Shown here piece after piece: positions 47,784 to 56,731 of a stretch of 64,000 nt of DNA. Position 1 is the first letter of the stretch, and the number at the start of each line of letters is the position of its first letter. The translations under genes were made by a program, and so were the position numbers. Below the pieces are notes generated by a model. The model made no database searches. It was given only the letters and a program-made list of their open reading frames with translations, and was not told the DNA's origin. The stretch comes from Mycolicibacter sp. MU0083 (GTDB taxonomy: Bacteria; Actinomycetota; Actinomycetes; Mycobacteriales; Mycobacteriaceae): NCBI RefSeq assembly GCF_963378075.1, contig NZ_OY726394.1, positions 3,286,001 through 3,350,000 on the forward strand, given 5' to 3'.

Positions 47784-48608
47784 TCAGCCGGCGGCGGCCA
47801 CCCGCGCCCGTTCCCGCACCGAGGCCACTACTCCGCCGTCGTTGAGGATGTCGGTCCCGGTGAGATACCCCGCCTTGTCGCTGACGCAGAACGCCAGCAA
47901 CTCGGCCATCTCCTCGGGCAGTCCCCAGCGCGGGACGGCGGCGTCGACGACCAGCGCCCCGGCCCCGGCCTGTTCCTCCAGTCTGCCCATCTCGGTGTCG
48001 GTCGAGCCCGGGGAGACCGAGACGATGCGCAGCCCGCGGCCGTTGAACCGCTCGGCCTGCGAGCTGGTGTACCAGCGCACAAACGCTTTGCTCACGGCAT
48101 AGGCGATACCGGAGCGCGCCTCGGCGGGCATCGGTTCACAGACCGCGGCCATGGCCGCGGTGAAGCCGTGAACGTCATGCAGCGCCAACGAGAACCGGTC
48201 GGTGGGGATCAGTTCTTCGGGCAGTAGGTGCGCGGCCATCGACGCCACGTTGACGATCGCGGCCCCTTCGGGCGCGACGTTATAGAAGGCCTCGTCGACA
48301 TTCAGCGTGCCGATGGCGTTGGTGCGCATGATGTAGTCGGCGTCGCCCATGCTGGGGCTGACCCCGGCGGTGTGGATCACCGAGCGCACCGGCCCGACGG
48401 CCGCCGCAGCCTCGAAGAGCGCAACGACGGCGTCGCGGTCGGTGACATCGCAGTTGATCGCGGTGACCTCAACGTCTTCCAGCGCCGCGACCGCGGCATC
48501 GAGCCGATCTTGGCGGATATCGCAGAGCACCACCGGCTGATCACGCCCGACGAGCTTCGCCGTGGCCAGCCCCATCCCGCCGGCGCCGCCGGTGATCACC
48601 GCAACCAT
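47784..48608 (-). CDS. Short-chain dehydrogenase with long insertion
   Basis: The 274-residue product has GGAGGMG (residues 7-13), NVASMAAH with the catalytic Ser, and YAVSK. About 45 residues are inserted between Ser and Tyr, as in 3-alpha-HSD/carbonyl reductase-type SDRs. A hydroxyl or keto group on a bulky ring substrate is a plausible target. It is 18 bases downstream of the amidohydrolase. Confidence 0.83.
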   Translation of the reverse strand: MVAVITGGAGGMGLATAKLVGRDQPVVLCDIRQDRLDAAVAALEDVEVTAINCDVTDRDAVVALFEAAAAVGPVRSVIHTAGVSPSMGDADYIMRTNAIGTLNVDEAFYNVAPEGAAIVNVASMAAHLLPEELIPTDRFSLALHDVHGFTAAMAAVCEPMPAEARSGIAYAVSKAFVRWYTSSQAERFNGRGLRIVSVSPGSTDTEMGRLEEQAGAGALVVDAAVPRWGLPEEMAELLAFCVSDKAGYLTGTDILNDGGVVASVRERARVAAAG

Positions 48609-48626
48609 CGCGTCAGCCCCGTCCCG

Positions 48627-49889
48627 TCAGGCCTGCGCCAGTTGCTTCTGCGCGTACCGCTGCGCCCATTCCGCGCGCGGCCGGATGGAGACGTCGACAT
48701 CGGTGGCCTGCGCCCGCAGTGCCCCCACCGTCGCCTGCTCGCGCGGGGTCTGGGCGAACGGGTCCCAGCTGAAGAACCTCGCGGAGTTCTCCCAGGTGAT
48801 CTTGTTGATGTCGGAGTCGTCGGCGCCGGCGGCCTCCAACTCGGCGAGCACCTGTTCGGGGGCGTCGGGCCAGAAGCAGTCCGAGTGCGGGTAGTCGCAC
48901 TCCCAGGCGATGTTGTCGATGCCGATCTCGTGGCGCAGCTTCAGCGACGTCTTGTCGGTGACGTAGCAGGCCAGCGAGTGCTCGCGGAACACCTCCGACG
49001 GCAGCTTGTCACCGAAGTCGCGGCGCAGCCACTTCTGGTTGGTGTAGTGCCGATCCGAGCGGTCCAGGTAGAACGGGATCCAGCCGATGCCACCCTCGGA
49101 GAATGCGAACTTCAGGTTCGGATAGTTGCGCATCGCCGGGCCCCACAGCAGATCCTGGGCGCACATCGCCGAGATCTGGGTGGCCAGGATGATCATGTTG
49201 TCGATCGGGGCGTTGGGCGCCATGCTGATCGCCCCGAAGCCGGTGCCGATGTGCAGGCACATCACCACGTCCTCTTCGGAGAGCGTGCGGAACACCGGAC
49301 CCCAGTAGTCCTCGTCGTGGTAGCTGGGCAGACCCTCCAGGTGCGGCAGTTCGGGCATGGTGACCGCCCGGCAGCCCTTGGCCGCCACCCGGCGGATCTC
49401 GGCGCACATGGCTTCGGGGTTCCAGGTCGGCAGGATCGCGATCGGGATGAACCGGCCCGGGGCCGAGCCCGCCCACTCGTCGATGTGCCAGTCGTTGTAG
49501 GCCGACACCATCACCAGCGTGACGTTCTCCCTGGTCATGTTGAGGTGGCGGGCGGAGAAGCCGGTGAAGGTCGGGAAGCACATCGAGGCGAGGATGCCGT
49601 TGCGGTTCATGTCGCGCACCCGCTCGTGCACGTCGTAGACGCCGGGGCGCATTTCGGCGAACCCGGCCGGGTCGCGGCCCCACTCCTCGGCCGGCCAGGA
49701 CACCACCGCGTTGAGGCCGCTGACGCCTTGCGGGCGGCCCTGATACATCCACTGGTCAACACCTTTTTCGTCGGTGACGACGATCGGCGCCTCGTCCTTG
49801 TACTTGGCCGGGACGTGGCGCAGGAACATGTCGGGCGGCTCCACCACATGGTCGTCGATGCTGATCAGGATGAGGTCGTCGATGTTCAT
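48627..49889 (-). CDS. ACMSD-like amidohydrolase
   Basis: The 420-residue product is a TIM-barrel amidohydrolase-2 member. Likely metal-site motifs are ISIDDHVVEPPD (residues 8-19), CLHIGTGFG and ECDYPHSD. The ATG at 49889 is preferred to 49964, which would overlap the divergent AraC gene. First gene of a two-gene operon with the SDR; the gap to the AraC start is only 25 bases. Confidence 0.85.
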   Translation of the reverse strand: MNIDDLILISIDDHVVEPPDMFLRHVPAKYKDEAPIVVTDEKGVDQWMYQGRPQGVSGLNAVVSWPAEEWGRDPAGFAEMRPGVYDVHERVRDMNRNGILASMCFPTFTGFSARHLNMTRENVTLVMVSAYNDWHIDEWAGSAPGRFIPIAILPTWNPEAMCAEIRRVAAKGCRAVTMPELPHLEGLPSYHDEDYWGPVFRTLSEEDVVMCLHIGTGFGAISMAPNAPIDNMIILATQISAMCAQDLLWGPAMRNYPNLKFAFSEGGIGWIPFYLDRSDRHYTNQKWLRRDFGDKLPSEVFREHSLACYVTDKTSLKLRHEIGIDNIAWECDYPHSDCFWPDAPEQVLAELEAAGADDSDINKITWENSARFFSWDPFAQTPREQATVGALRAQATDVDVSIRPRAEWAQRYAQKQLAQA

Positions 49890-49914
49890 GCCTCTACTAG
49901 TACCCTGGAAAACC

Positions 49915-50742
49915 GTGACCGTCTCCGCGCGTTCGGCCATAGATTTTGCAGAACCGGCCAACATCGATCTGCGCCGTGGCGGGCGTGCCCGAGCGGGCAG
50001 TTACCTCTACGAAGGACGCGAGCTGGTCACCGGGTGGCACTCGCACGACATGCACCAGATCGAGTACGCGGTCGGCGGGGTGGTCGAAGTGCAGACCGCC
50101 ACCGCGCACTATCTGCTGCCGCCGCAGCAGGCCGCCTGGATCCCGGCCGGACTGGAGCATCAGGCCGTCATGCGCCCCGAAGTCCGCACGGTGGCGGTGA
50201 TGTTCGACCCAGCACTGGTGGCGCACGCCGGGGACCGGGCCCGCATCCTGACCGTCTCGCCGCTGATCCGCGAGATGATGCTGCACTCGCTGCGCTGGCC
50301 GATCGAGCGCGCCGACGGCGACGGGGTCTCCGACGACTTCTTCCGCACCCTGGGGCATCTGGTCTCCGACGCGCTGGACCACGAAGCGCCGCTGAGCCTG
50401 CCGACCTCCGATCATCCGATCGTCGGCCCGGCGATGGTCTACACCAAAGAACACCTGGCCGCGGTGACCGCGGCCGAGGTCGCCCAGGCCGTCGCGGTCT
50501 CCGAGCGCACCCTGCGCCGCCAGTTCGAAGCCGTCATCGGCATCTCCTGGCGGACTTATTTGCTGCATGCGCGGATGTTGCAGGCGATGGCCTTACTGGC
50601 CGCACCCGATCAGGGCGTGCAGCAAACCGCGACCGCCGTCGGCTTCGACAGCTTGAGCGCGTTCACCCGGGCGTTCACCAAGTTCGCCGGCGAGGCCCCG
50701 TCGACCTACCACCGCCGGATCGCCACACCTACCCCGTCTTGA
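49915..50742 (+). CDS. AraC-family transcriptional regulator
   Basis: The 275-residue product has an N-terminal cupin (HSHDMHQIEYAVGGVVEV, LPPQQAAWIPAGLEH) and a C-terminal AraC DNA-binding domain with two helix-turn-helix units (AQAVAVSERTLRRQF and GFDSLSAFTRAFTKFAGEAP). I chose the GTG at 49915, 5 bases after GGAA. It likely controls the divergent amidohydrolase-SDR operon. Its end overlaps the converging acyl-CoA dehydrogenase by 14 bases. Confidence 0.9.
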   Translation: MTVSARSAIDFAEPANIDLRRGGRARAGSYLYEGRELVTGWHSHDMHQIEYAVGGVVEVQTATAHYLLPPQQAAWIPAGLEHQAVMRPEVRTVAVMFDPALVAHAGDRARILTVSPLIREMMLHSLRWPIERADGDGVSDDFFRTLGHLVSDALDHEAPLSLPTSDHPIVGPAMVYTKEHLAAVTAAEVAQAVAVSERTLRRQFEAVIGISWRTYLLHARMLQAMALLAAPDQGVQQTATAVGFDSLSAFTRAFTKFAGEAPSTYHRRIATPTPS

Positions 50743-51907
50743 CCGCCGGCGGCGAATAGTTCGGCTTGCCCAGCCCCAGCACGTACTGGGCGATCATGTT
50801 GCGGAACACCTCCAGGGTGCCGCCGTAGATCCCGACCAGCGGTGCGAACCGGAAGATATAGTCGCTGGCCCCGTTGTCGATGGAGCCGTCGGTGTCGATC
50901 GGCAGCGCCGATGCGCTGCCCAGCAAGTCCATCAGGTCCGGGGAGATGTCGCGCATCGCCTGCGCGAGGGCGACGCGTCCGAAGATCGACGGCGCCGACA
51001 GCGACGCCTCCACCCGGGCGGCGGCCTTGCCCAGCCGGTAGGCCACCGAGCGGTCGGCGATACTGCCCGACCCTCCGACGACGGCGCCGGCCTTGTCGAC
51101 GGCCTCGGCCATGAAATTGGCCTGGTGCATCATGATCGAGACGTCGGCCAGCCCGTCTGCGGCGGCATCCACCGCGCCGTGTTCGACGTTGAGCGGCTCA
51201 CGCAGCACCGTCCAGCCGCCGTTGACCTCGCCGAGCCGGTACTTGTCGTCGACGCGGACATCGCTGTAGTAGACGATGTTGGTGCGGTCGCCGTCGACGG
51301 TGCGCAGCCCCTGGATCTCGATGCCCGGAGTGTTCAACGGCACCAGGAACATGGTGAGGCTCTTGTGTTTCCGTGCTTCGGGATCGGTGTTGGTGATCAG
51401 GAAGACGTACTGGCAGTTGTGCGCGCCGGTGGTGAACATCTTGGAGCCGTTGATCACCCACTGGTCGCCGTCGCGTACCGCGCGGGTCTTGCAGGTGGCG
51501 ACATCGGAGCCGCCTTCGGGTTCGGTGTAGCCCAGGCAGAGCCGGATGTGCCCGCTGAAGACTCCGGGCAGCACCTCATCGCGCAGTTCCGGTGACCCGA
51601 ACGACGCCACCGAGCGGGCCACCATCGCGGTCGTCCCCCAGGTGACCCACGGGACGTGGGCGCGCCGCTTCTCCAGTTCCCAGATACGTCGGCGTACCCG
51701 CGGGAAGCCGCCGTCTTCTTCCGTTTTCCATTCCGCTTCCAGGTAACCGGCGGCACCCAGCGCCAGGTGCACGCCCTCGTCGAAGTTGTCGCCGGTCTCG
51801 CGGTCGCGGCGTTTGACGTCCTCGGTGACGTGGGTGGCCAGGAAGGTCCGGACCTCCTCGAGGAAGGCCTGGTCGTCATCGGTGAGTTGCGGTCGTGAGA
51901 AGTCCAT
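50729..51907 (-). CDS. Acyl-CoA dehydrogenase (catalytic-type subunit)
   Basis: The 392-residue product has LCLGYTEPEGGSDVATCKT (FAD region), WVINGSKMFTTGA and IYGGTLEVFRNMIAQYVLGLGKP near the end. It is adjacent to a second, shorter dehydrogenase. In sterol degradation such pairs (FadE26-27, FadE28-29) form alpha2beta2 enzymes; the same is likely here. The ATG at 51907 is preferred; the long ORF extension overlaps its partner. Last gene of a six-gene operon. Confidence 0.88.
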   Translation of the reverse strand: MDFSRPQLTDDDQAFLEEVRTFLATHVTEDVKRRDRETGDNFDEGVHLALGAAGYLEAEWKTEEDGGFPRVRRRIWELEKRRAHVPWVTWGTTAMVARSVASFGSPELRDEVLPGVFSGHIRLCLGYTEPEGGSDVATCKTRAVRDGDQWVINGSKMFTTGAHNCQYVFLITNTDPEARKHKSLTMFLVPLNTPGIEIQGLRTVDGDRTNIVYYSDVRVDDKYRLGEVNGGWTVLREPLNVEHGAVDAAADGLADVSIMMHQANFMAEAVDKAGAVVGGSGSIADRSVAYRLGKAAARVEASLSAPSIFGRVALAQAMRDISPDLMDLLGSASALPIDTDGSIDNGASDYIFRFAPLVGIYGGTLEVFRNMIAQYVLGLGKPNYSPPAVKTG

Positions 51908-51921
51908 GATGTTCGGTGTCC

Positions 51922-52992
51922 TTAGTTGGCTGCGCGGTAGGCGGTTTCGCGGGCGGCGATCAGGTCGGCGATGCGGCAGGCGCTGGCGCCCGGGTCGCCG
52001 CCGGCCAGCGGCCAGCCGCGGGCCCGCACCAGGTACGCCGTCGCCGCGGCTTCGGCCGACACGCCCAGGCCGCCCTGGATGTGTACGGCCATGGTGGCGG
52101 CTTTGGCGGCCTCTTCGGCCATGAACACGAACGCCGAGGGCGCCAGTTCGGGCCGTTCGTCGGGTTCGTTGTCCAGGAACCACCCGGCACGGTAGGCCAG
52201 GTTGCGCCCCGACGCGACGGTGATCGCCATGTTCGCCAGCGGGTGCGAGATCGCCTGCAGGGTGCCGATCGGCACCCCGAGGGTGTAGCGGGTCTTGGCG
52301 AACTCGGCGGCGATGGTCATGGTCTGCTCCACCAGACCGACCAGTGCGGACGCGGTCAGCAGTCGCCATTCATCCAGTGCCCGCTGATATTTCGCCAGCG
52401 CGTCGGGGCCGCTGGCCAGCACCGTGCGCGAGTCGGCGTCGGCCGGGTCGATCCAGGCCATCGGCAGTTTGCCGATGTTGTCGACCCGGGCCGGGCGGGT
52501 GCCGAACGACAGCCGGACCACCGCGTCGCCGTCGCGGACGATGATCTCGTCGGCGATGGAACCGGTCGGCAGCAGCCGGGATCCGGCCACGGCGTCCTGA
52601 TGCGGGTCGATGGCGACCAGCCGGGCGCCGTTGACGATGTCGGCGGTGTCCGCGCCGTCGGCCGGCAACGCACCCAGGCTTTCCAGCAGCCGGGCCGCGC
52701 AGACCTGGTCGATCCAGGGCACCGGCGCCAGGCTGCGGCCGATCTCCTCGGCCACCAGTGCGAGGTCGACCAGCGTGGCTCCGTCGCCGCCGACGGTTTC
52801 CGGAAGGGCCATGGTGGTGGCACCCATCGCGCACAACCGTTCCCAGAGGTTCTTGTCGAAACCGGATTCTTCTGCGGCGCGCACGGTTTCGATATCGCAG
52901 TGCGTGGCGAAGAACTGTTTGTAGGCCGCCTGCAGCGCGACGTGGTCCTCGGTCAGGCTGTAGTCCAGCCTGCGCAGTTCGAAACGATCCAT
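51922..52992 (-). CDS. Acyl-CoA dehydrogenase (partner subunit)
   Basis: The 356-residue product has a divergent acyl-CoA dehydrogenase sequence: LPETVGGDGATLVDLALVAEEIG and KTRYTLGVPIGTLQAISHPLANM. The classical YGGT-type C-terminal signature is weak (IQGGLGVSAEA). This fits the non-catalytic or FAD-sharing half of a heteromeric enzyme. The ATG at 52992 has GGAGA upstream. It lies 14 bases before the other subunit gene. Confidence 0.85.
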   Translation of the reverse strand: MDRFELRRLDYSLTEDHVALQAAYKQFFATHCDIETVRAAEESGFDKNLWERLCAMGATTMALPETVGGDGATLVDLALVAEEIGRSLAPVPWIDQVCAARLLESLGALPADGADTADIVNGARLVAIDPHQDAVAGSRLLPTGSIADEIIVRDGDAVVRLSFGTRPARVDNIGKLPMAWIDPADADSRTVLASGPDALAKYQRALDEWRLLTASALVGLVEQTMTIAAEFAKTRYTLGVPIGTLQAISHPLANMAITVASGRNLAYRAGWFLDNEPDERPELAPSAFVFMAEEAAKAATMAVHIQGGLGVSAEAAATAYLVRARGWPLAGGDPGASACRIADLIAARETAYRAAN

Positions 52993-52993
52993 C

Positions 52994-53857
52994 TCAGTTC
53001 TCCTGTTCGGGTACGTCGCCGCGGTCGGCGAAGAAGAAGTCGTGGGCATTGCGGTACAGGTATTTGTCGAGCACCTCGGCCGGCAGGTCCAGTCCTCGCG
53101 CTTCGGGCACGACGCGGTTCATCCGCAGTACCGGCCAGTCCGAGGCGAAGATGATCTTGTCGGCGCCGCGGGTGCGCATGTAGTGCAGCAGCGATTCGGG
53201 CAGCCGCTTGGGCGACCAGGCGGAGGTCATCAGCCGCAGGTTGCGGTATTTGATGAGCATCCGGATGGCGACGTCCCACCACGGGTCGGCGCCGTGGATC
53301 ATGCACAGTCGCAGTTCGGGGAAGCGCACGCAGACCCGGTCCAGGTGGATCGGATGCTGCACCTCGCCGGGGATCGGCGGCCCGGGGATGCCGGTGTTGA
53401 CGCACAGCGGCAGGTCCAACTCGGCGCACTTGGCGTACAGCGGGTAGTAGACGGCGTCGCTCGGCGGATACTGACCGTCCCCCCAGAAACTGGGCCCCAC
53501 CACCGCATAGACCACCGGGAGCTCGGCTGCGATCGCGGACAGTTCGCGCAGCGCGGGCACCGGACGCAGCAGGTTCATGCCACCCATGGCCAGCGCGAAC
53601 CGATCGGGCCGTTCCGCGACGAACTTCCGGGCGGTCACCGAGGGTTTGGTCAGGTTGTCCATCAGGACGGCCTTGTGCACGCCGTTGGCGTCCATCTCGT
53701 CGAGCAGCGCCGACATCTCGACGGGGGCGAACATCGACGCCGGCCCCTTGAAGTAGTCGTCACGCGCCCGGACCATCCACTCCGGCTGCTTGTTCTCGCC
53801 GAAGTGCACGTTCACCAGACAATCGATGGCCCGGGACGGCTCGCTGATGGCAGTCAT
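52994..53857 (-). CDS. Amidohydrolase-2 family protein (short form)
   Basis: The 287-residue product is a TIM-barrel hydrolase or decarboxylase. Possible metal ligands are in IDCLVNVHFG (residues 11-20), the MIHGADPWWD His and the late FASDWPV Asp. It is shorter than the other three amidohydrolases of the window and more distant. It overlaps the FadD stop (ATGA) and its end touches the following dehydrogenase. Confidence 0.78.
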   Translation of the reverse strand: MTAISEPSRAIDCLVNVHFGENKQPEWMVRARDDYFKGPASMFAPVEMSALLDEMDANGVHKAVLMDNLTKPSVTARKFVAERPDRFALAMGGMNLLRPVPALRELSAIAAELPVVYAVVGPSFWGDGQYPPSDAVYYPLYAKCAELDLPLCVNTGIPGPPIPGEVQHPIHLDRVCVRFPELRLCMIHGADPWWDVAIRMLIKYRNLRLMTSAWSPKRLPESLLHYMRTRGADKIIFASDWPVLRMNRVVPEARGLDLPAEVLDKYLYRNAHDFFFADRGDVPEQEN

Positions 53858-55464
53858 GCCGTAGTCACCTCTTCGCTCACCCGACGTTTGGCCCAGCGGT
53901 AGTCCGCCTTGCCGTTGCCCAGCCGACGCACCTGCTCGACGTGCAGGAACTGCTTGGGCACCTTGAAACCCGCCAGCACCGTGCGGCAGTGCGCGGCCAG
54001 TTGCTCATCGCTGGTGTCCGAATCCGGTTGCAGCGCCACCAGTGCGACCAGTTCTTCTCCCCACCGCTCGCTGGGCCGCCCCACCACCAGTGCATCGGCC
54101 ACCTGCGGGTGGGCCCGCAGCACGTCCTCGACCTCCTCGACGAAGACCTTCTCCCCGCCGGTGTTGACCACCAGGGAGTCGCGTCCGAACAGTCGCAGGG
54201 TTCCGTCGGCGTCCAGTGCGGCCCGGTCGCCGGAGATGACGACCCACTGGCCGTCGATCTGCCGAAAGACCTTCTCGGTGGCGACGGCGTCCTCGAAGTA
54301 GCCCAGTGGGATTCGGCCGTTGCGTGCCACCCAGCCGATCTCGTCCTCCCCCGGTTCCAAAAACCGGGTGTAGTCGTCGGAGGCCACCAGGCCGCCGGCC
54401 CGCAGCTGAAAGGTCTCCGCGGTGGGATCGCGGTGACGGGTGTGACCGAATCCCATGTTGCCGGTCTCCGAGGAACCGAATCCGTTGATCACGGTGATCT
54501 GCGGCAGATATTCCAGCAGCGCCTGTTGATGTTTGGCGTTGGTGGCCGCACCGCCGGTGCCGATGGCGAACAGCGCGGACAGGTCGTAGGGGCGTCGGCC
54601 CAACTCCTCGACGATCGGGCCGGCGTAGGCATCGCCGACCATGGTCATCAGGCCGACCTTCTCGCGTTCGGCGGTCTCCAGCACCGTGCGCGGATCGAAC
54701 CGGGGCTTGGTGTCGTGCAGCACCACGGTCTGGCCGGACAACAGACCCGAGAACGCCGTCCACATTCCGGCGGCGTGCATCAACGGCGACACCGCGAACC
54801 ATGGCGCACCGGCATGGGCGACCTTGTCGTGGATCTCGGTGACATCGGCGTGGTCGGCGCCGTTCATCGACGACACGTACAGGTCGCCCTGGCGCCACAT
54901 CACGCCCTTGGGCCGTCCGGTCGTGCCACCGGTGCAGACCATCAGCACATCGTCGGGAGAGCACGCGGCCACACAGTCCGAATCGCCCTGGGCCAGCGCA
55001 TCGTCGAGCGTCACCGACCCCGGCAGCGGCGCACCGTCACCGTCGTCGACGCAGATCAGCAACTCCGCGTCCAGCACGGACGCAAACTTGGCGCCGAACG
55101 ATCCGTGGTAGATCACCGCCCGCGGACGCAGGTAGGCCAGCAGGGCGGCGACCTCGCCGGGCGAATAGTTGTAGTTGACGTTGAACGGGACGGTGCGGGC
55201 CTTGAGGCACCCGATCAGCATGTCCGGGTAGAGATCGTTGTGCATGAGGAGCGCAACCCGGTCCTGCCCGCACTCCCAGCGTTCCAACGACTCCCGTTCG
55301 GCGTGTGCGCCCAGCCCGCGGCCCGCCAGGAAGTTGGCCAGCCGGCGGGTGCGCTCGGCGCTCTGCGCAAACGTGCTGCGCCGGGAGCCGCATACCGTCA
55401 TCTCACGATCGGGCACGACCTCCGCGATCGCGTCGACGACGCCACCGATCGTCCATTCGCCCAC
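53854..55464 (-). CDS. Acyl-CoA synthetase (FadD family)
   Basis: The 536-residue product is an ANL ligase. It has CTGGTTGRPKGVMW near residue 182, GSSETGNMGF near 334 and the C-terminal LGNGKADYRWAKRR with the catalytic Lys. It shares motifs with the FadD at 25261 but is clearly a separate gene, so the island may activate two different acids. The start is GTG at 55464, two bases after the amidohydrolase stop. Confidence 0.89.
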   Translation of the reverse strand: MGEWTIGGVVDAIAEVVPDREMTVCGSRRSTFAQSAERTRRLANFLAGRGLGAHAERESLERWECGQDRVALLMHNDLYPDMLIGCLKARTVPFNVNYNYSPGEVAALLAYLRPRAVIYHGSFGAKFASVLDAELLICVDDGDGAPLPGSVTLDDALAQGDSDCVAACSPDDVLMVCTGGTTGRPKGVMWRQGDLYVSSMNGADHADVTEIHDKVAHAGAPWFAVSPLMHAAGMWTAFSGLLSGQTVVLHDTKPRFDPRTVLETAEREKVGLMTMVGDAYAGPIVEELGRRPYDLSALFAIGTGGAATNAKHQQALLEYLPQITVINGFGSSETGNMGFGHTRHRDPTAETFQLRAGGLVASDDYTRFLEPGEDEIGWVARNGRIPLGYFEDAVATEKVFRQIDGQWVVISGDRAALDADGTLRLFGRDSLVVNTGGEKVFVEEVEDVLRAHPQVADALVVGRPSERWGEELVALVALQPDSDTSDEQLAAHCRTVLAGFKVPKQFLHVEQVRRLGNGKADYRWAKRRVSEEVTTA

Positions 55465-55466
55465 CG

Positions 55467-56717
55467 TCAGACCGAAGCTGCCAGGTGGGCGGCGCCCGGT
55501 GCGGTCCGGTTCGGATCACCCAGCAGCGTCAATGCGTTGTCCCGCATAACCATTCGGGTATCTTCCGCGCTGAATTCGGGGAACTGCGGGATGTCGGCGG
55601 TGAAGGTGGTCGGGTCGGCCAGGCCCTCACCGTGCGGCCAGTCCGAACCGAACAGGATCTTGTCGACGCCGATGGTGTCGGCCAGCAGCTTCACGTCGTC
55701 CTCGTAGTAGGGGGCGATCCAGACATTGTTGCGCAGCTGCTCGATCGGGTCTTCCCGGTAGTGGTAGGGCGCGTTGTTGGCCGACTTCCTCAACCGCTTG
55801 ATCAGCCGGTAGACGAAGTACGAGCCGTTCTCGATGCTGGCCACCTTGAGCTTGGGGTGCCGGGTGAACACCTGGTGCACGATCATCGAGGCGATGGTGT
55901 CGTGGATCGCGCGGTCGTCCATGATCACCATGTCGAGCGGGTCGCGCTTACCGAATCCCTTGAAGACACCGCTGCCGCCCCACAGCGCCGGGATCGCCAT
56001 GTATCCGGAGTCCGACAGGTGGAAGACGACGGCGACACCCGCTTCGGCCAGCCGCGCCCACACCGGGTCGTGCATCGGGTCGCCGAGCGAGCGGGCCCGT
56101 ACCTCGCCGGGCACCGGGGCCGGGCGCACACAGACCAGTTTGGCGCCGCGACCGATCACGAATTCGACTTCCTCGACGGCCTTTTCGACATCGGCCAGCG
56201 AGATGATCGGCGCGGAGACGACCCGGCCGTCGGGACGGTCGAAACCCCAGTCCTCGTCGAGCCAGAGGTTGAACGCGTGCACCGATGCCATGGTGGCGGG
56301 GATGTCGTGCTTGAGTCCCTCCTCCACACCGCAGGCGAAGGTCGGCAGCATGAACACCGTCTCCAGTCGCTGCCGGTCGAGCACCGCCACGCGGGCGTCG
56401 CGGTTCTGGTATTCGGGATGCTCGGAGAGCCGGTCGAGCTTCATCAACGACGCCGGGTCCACGCCTTCGGGGATCTCGCCGCGGAACAGCAGATCCAGGC
56501 AGCCCGGTTCGATGATCGGATCGAAGCTCGGGTTCGGGATGAAGTGGTTGACGACCCCGCCGAACACCGCCAGGGTGCGATTGCCGTCCTGCAGCATCTG
56601 CACACCGCGGCTGCGGAACTCCTTGGGCAGGTGCCGGGTGAAGGCGTCCAGCGGCTCGTAGTAGTGGTTGTCGACGTCGACGGCCAAGTACGGGAGCCGT
56701 TCGGGTGCGGCAGTCAT
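55467..56717 (-). CDS. ACMSD-like amidohydrolase
   Basis: The 416-residue product has VDVDNHYYEPLDAF (residues 13-26), FHLSDSGY and FGSDWPHGEG, typical of the amidohydrolase-2 group. It matches the protein at 39066-40295 in layout, including an FIPNPSF segment and a C-terminal NNVWIAPYYED. The ATG at 56717 follows AAAGG; 56735 is an alternative. Second gene of the six-gene operon. Confidence 0.85.
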   Translation of the reverse strand: MTAAPERLPYLAVDVDNHYYEPLDAFTRHLPKEFRSRGVQMLQDGNRTLAVFGGVVNHFIPNPSFDPIIEPGCLDLLFRGEIPEGVDPASLMKLDRLSEHPEYQNRDARVAVLDRQRLETVFMLPTFACGVEEGLKHDIPATMASVHAFNLWLDEDWGFDRPDGRVVSAPIISLADVEKAVEEVEFVIGRGAKLVCVRPAPVPGEVRARSLGDPMHDPVWARLAEAGVAVVFHLSDSGYMAIPALWGGSGVFKGFGKRDPLDMVIMDDRAIHDTIASMIVHQVFTRHPKLKVASIENGSYFVYRLIKRLRKSANNAPYHYREDPIEQLRNNVWIAPYYEDDVKLLADTIGVDKILFGSDWPHGEGLADPTTFTADIPQFPEFSAEDTRMVMRDNALTLLGDPNRTAPGAAHLAASV

Positions 56718-56731
56718 GTGCTCAACCTTTC

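Noticed and set aside
48228..50759. 843-aa plus ORF over the amidohydrolase and AraC gene
   Set aside because: Its length comes from a stop-free antisense frame; AraC motifs lie in a different plus frame.
53941..55707. 588-aa plus ORF opposite FadD
   Set aside because: Antisense of a gene with complete FadD motifs.
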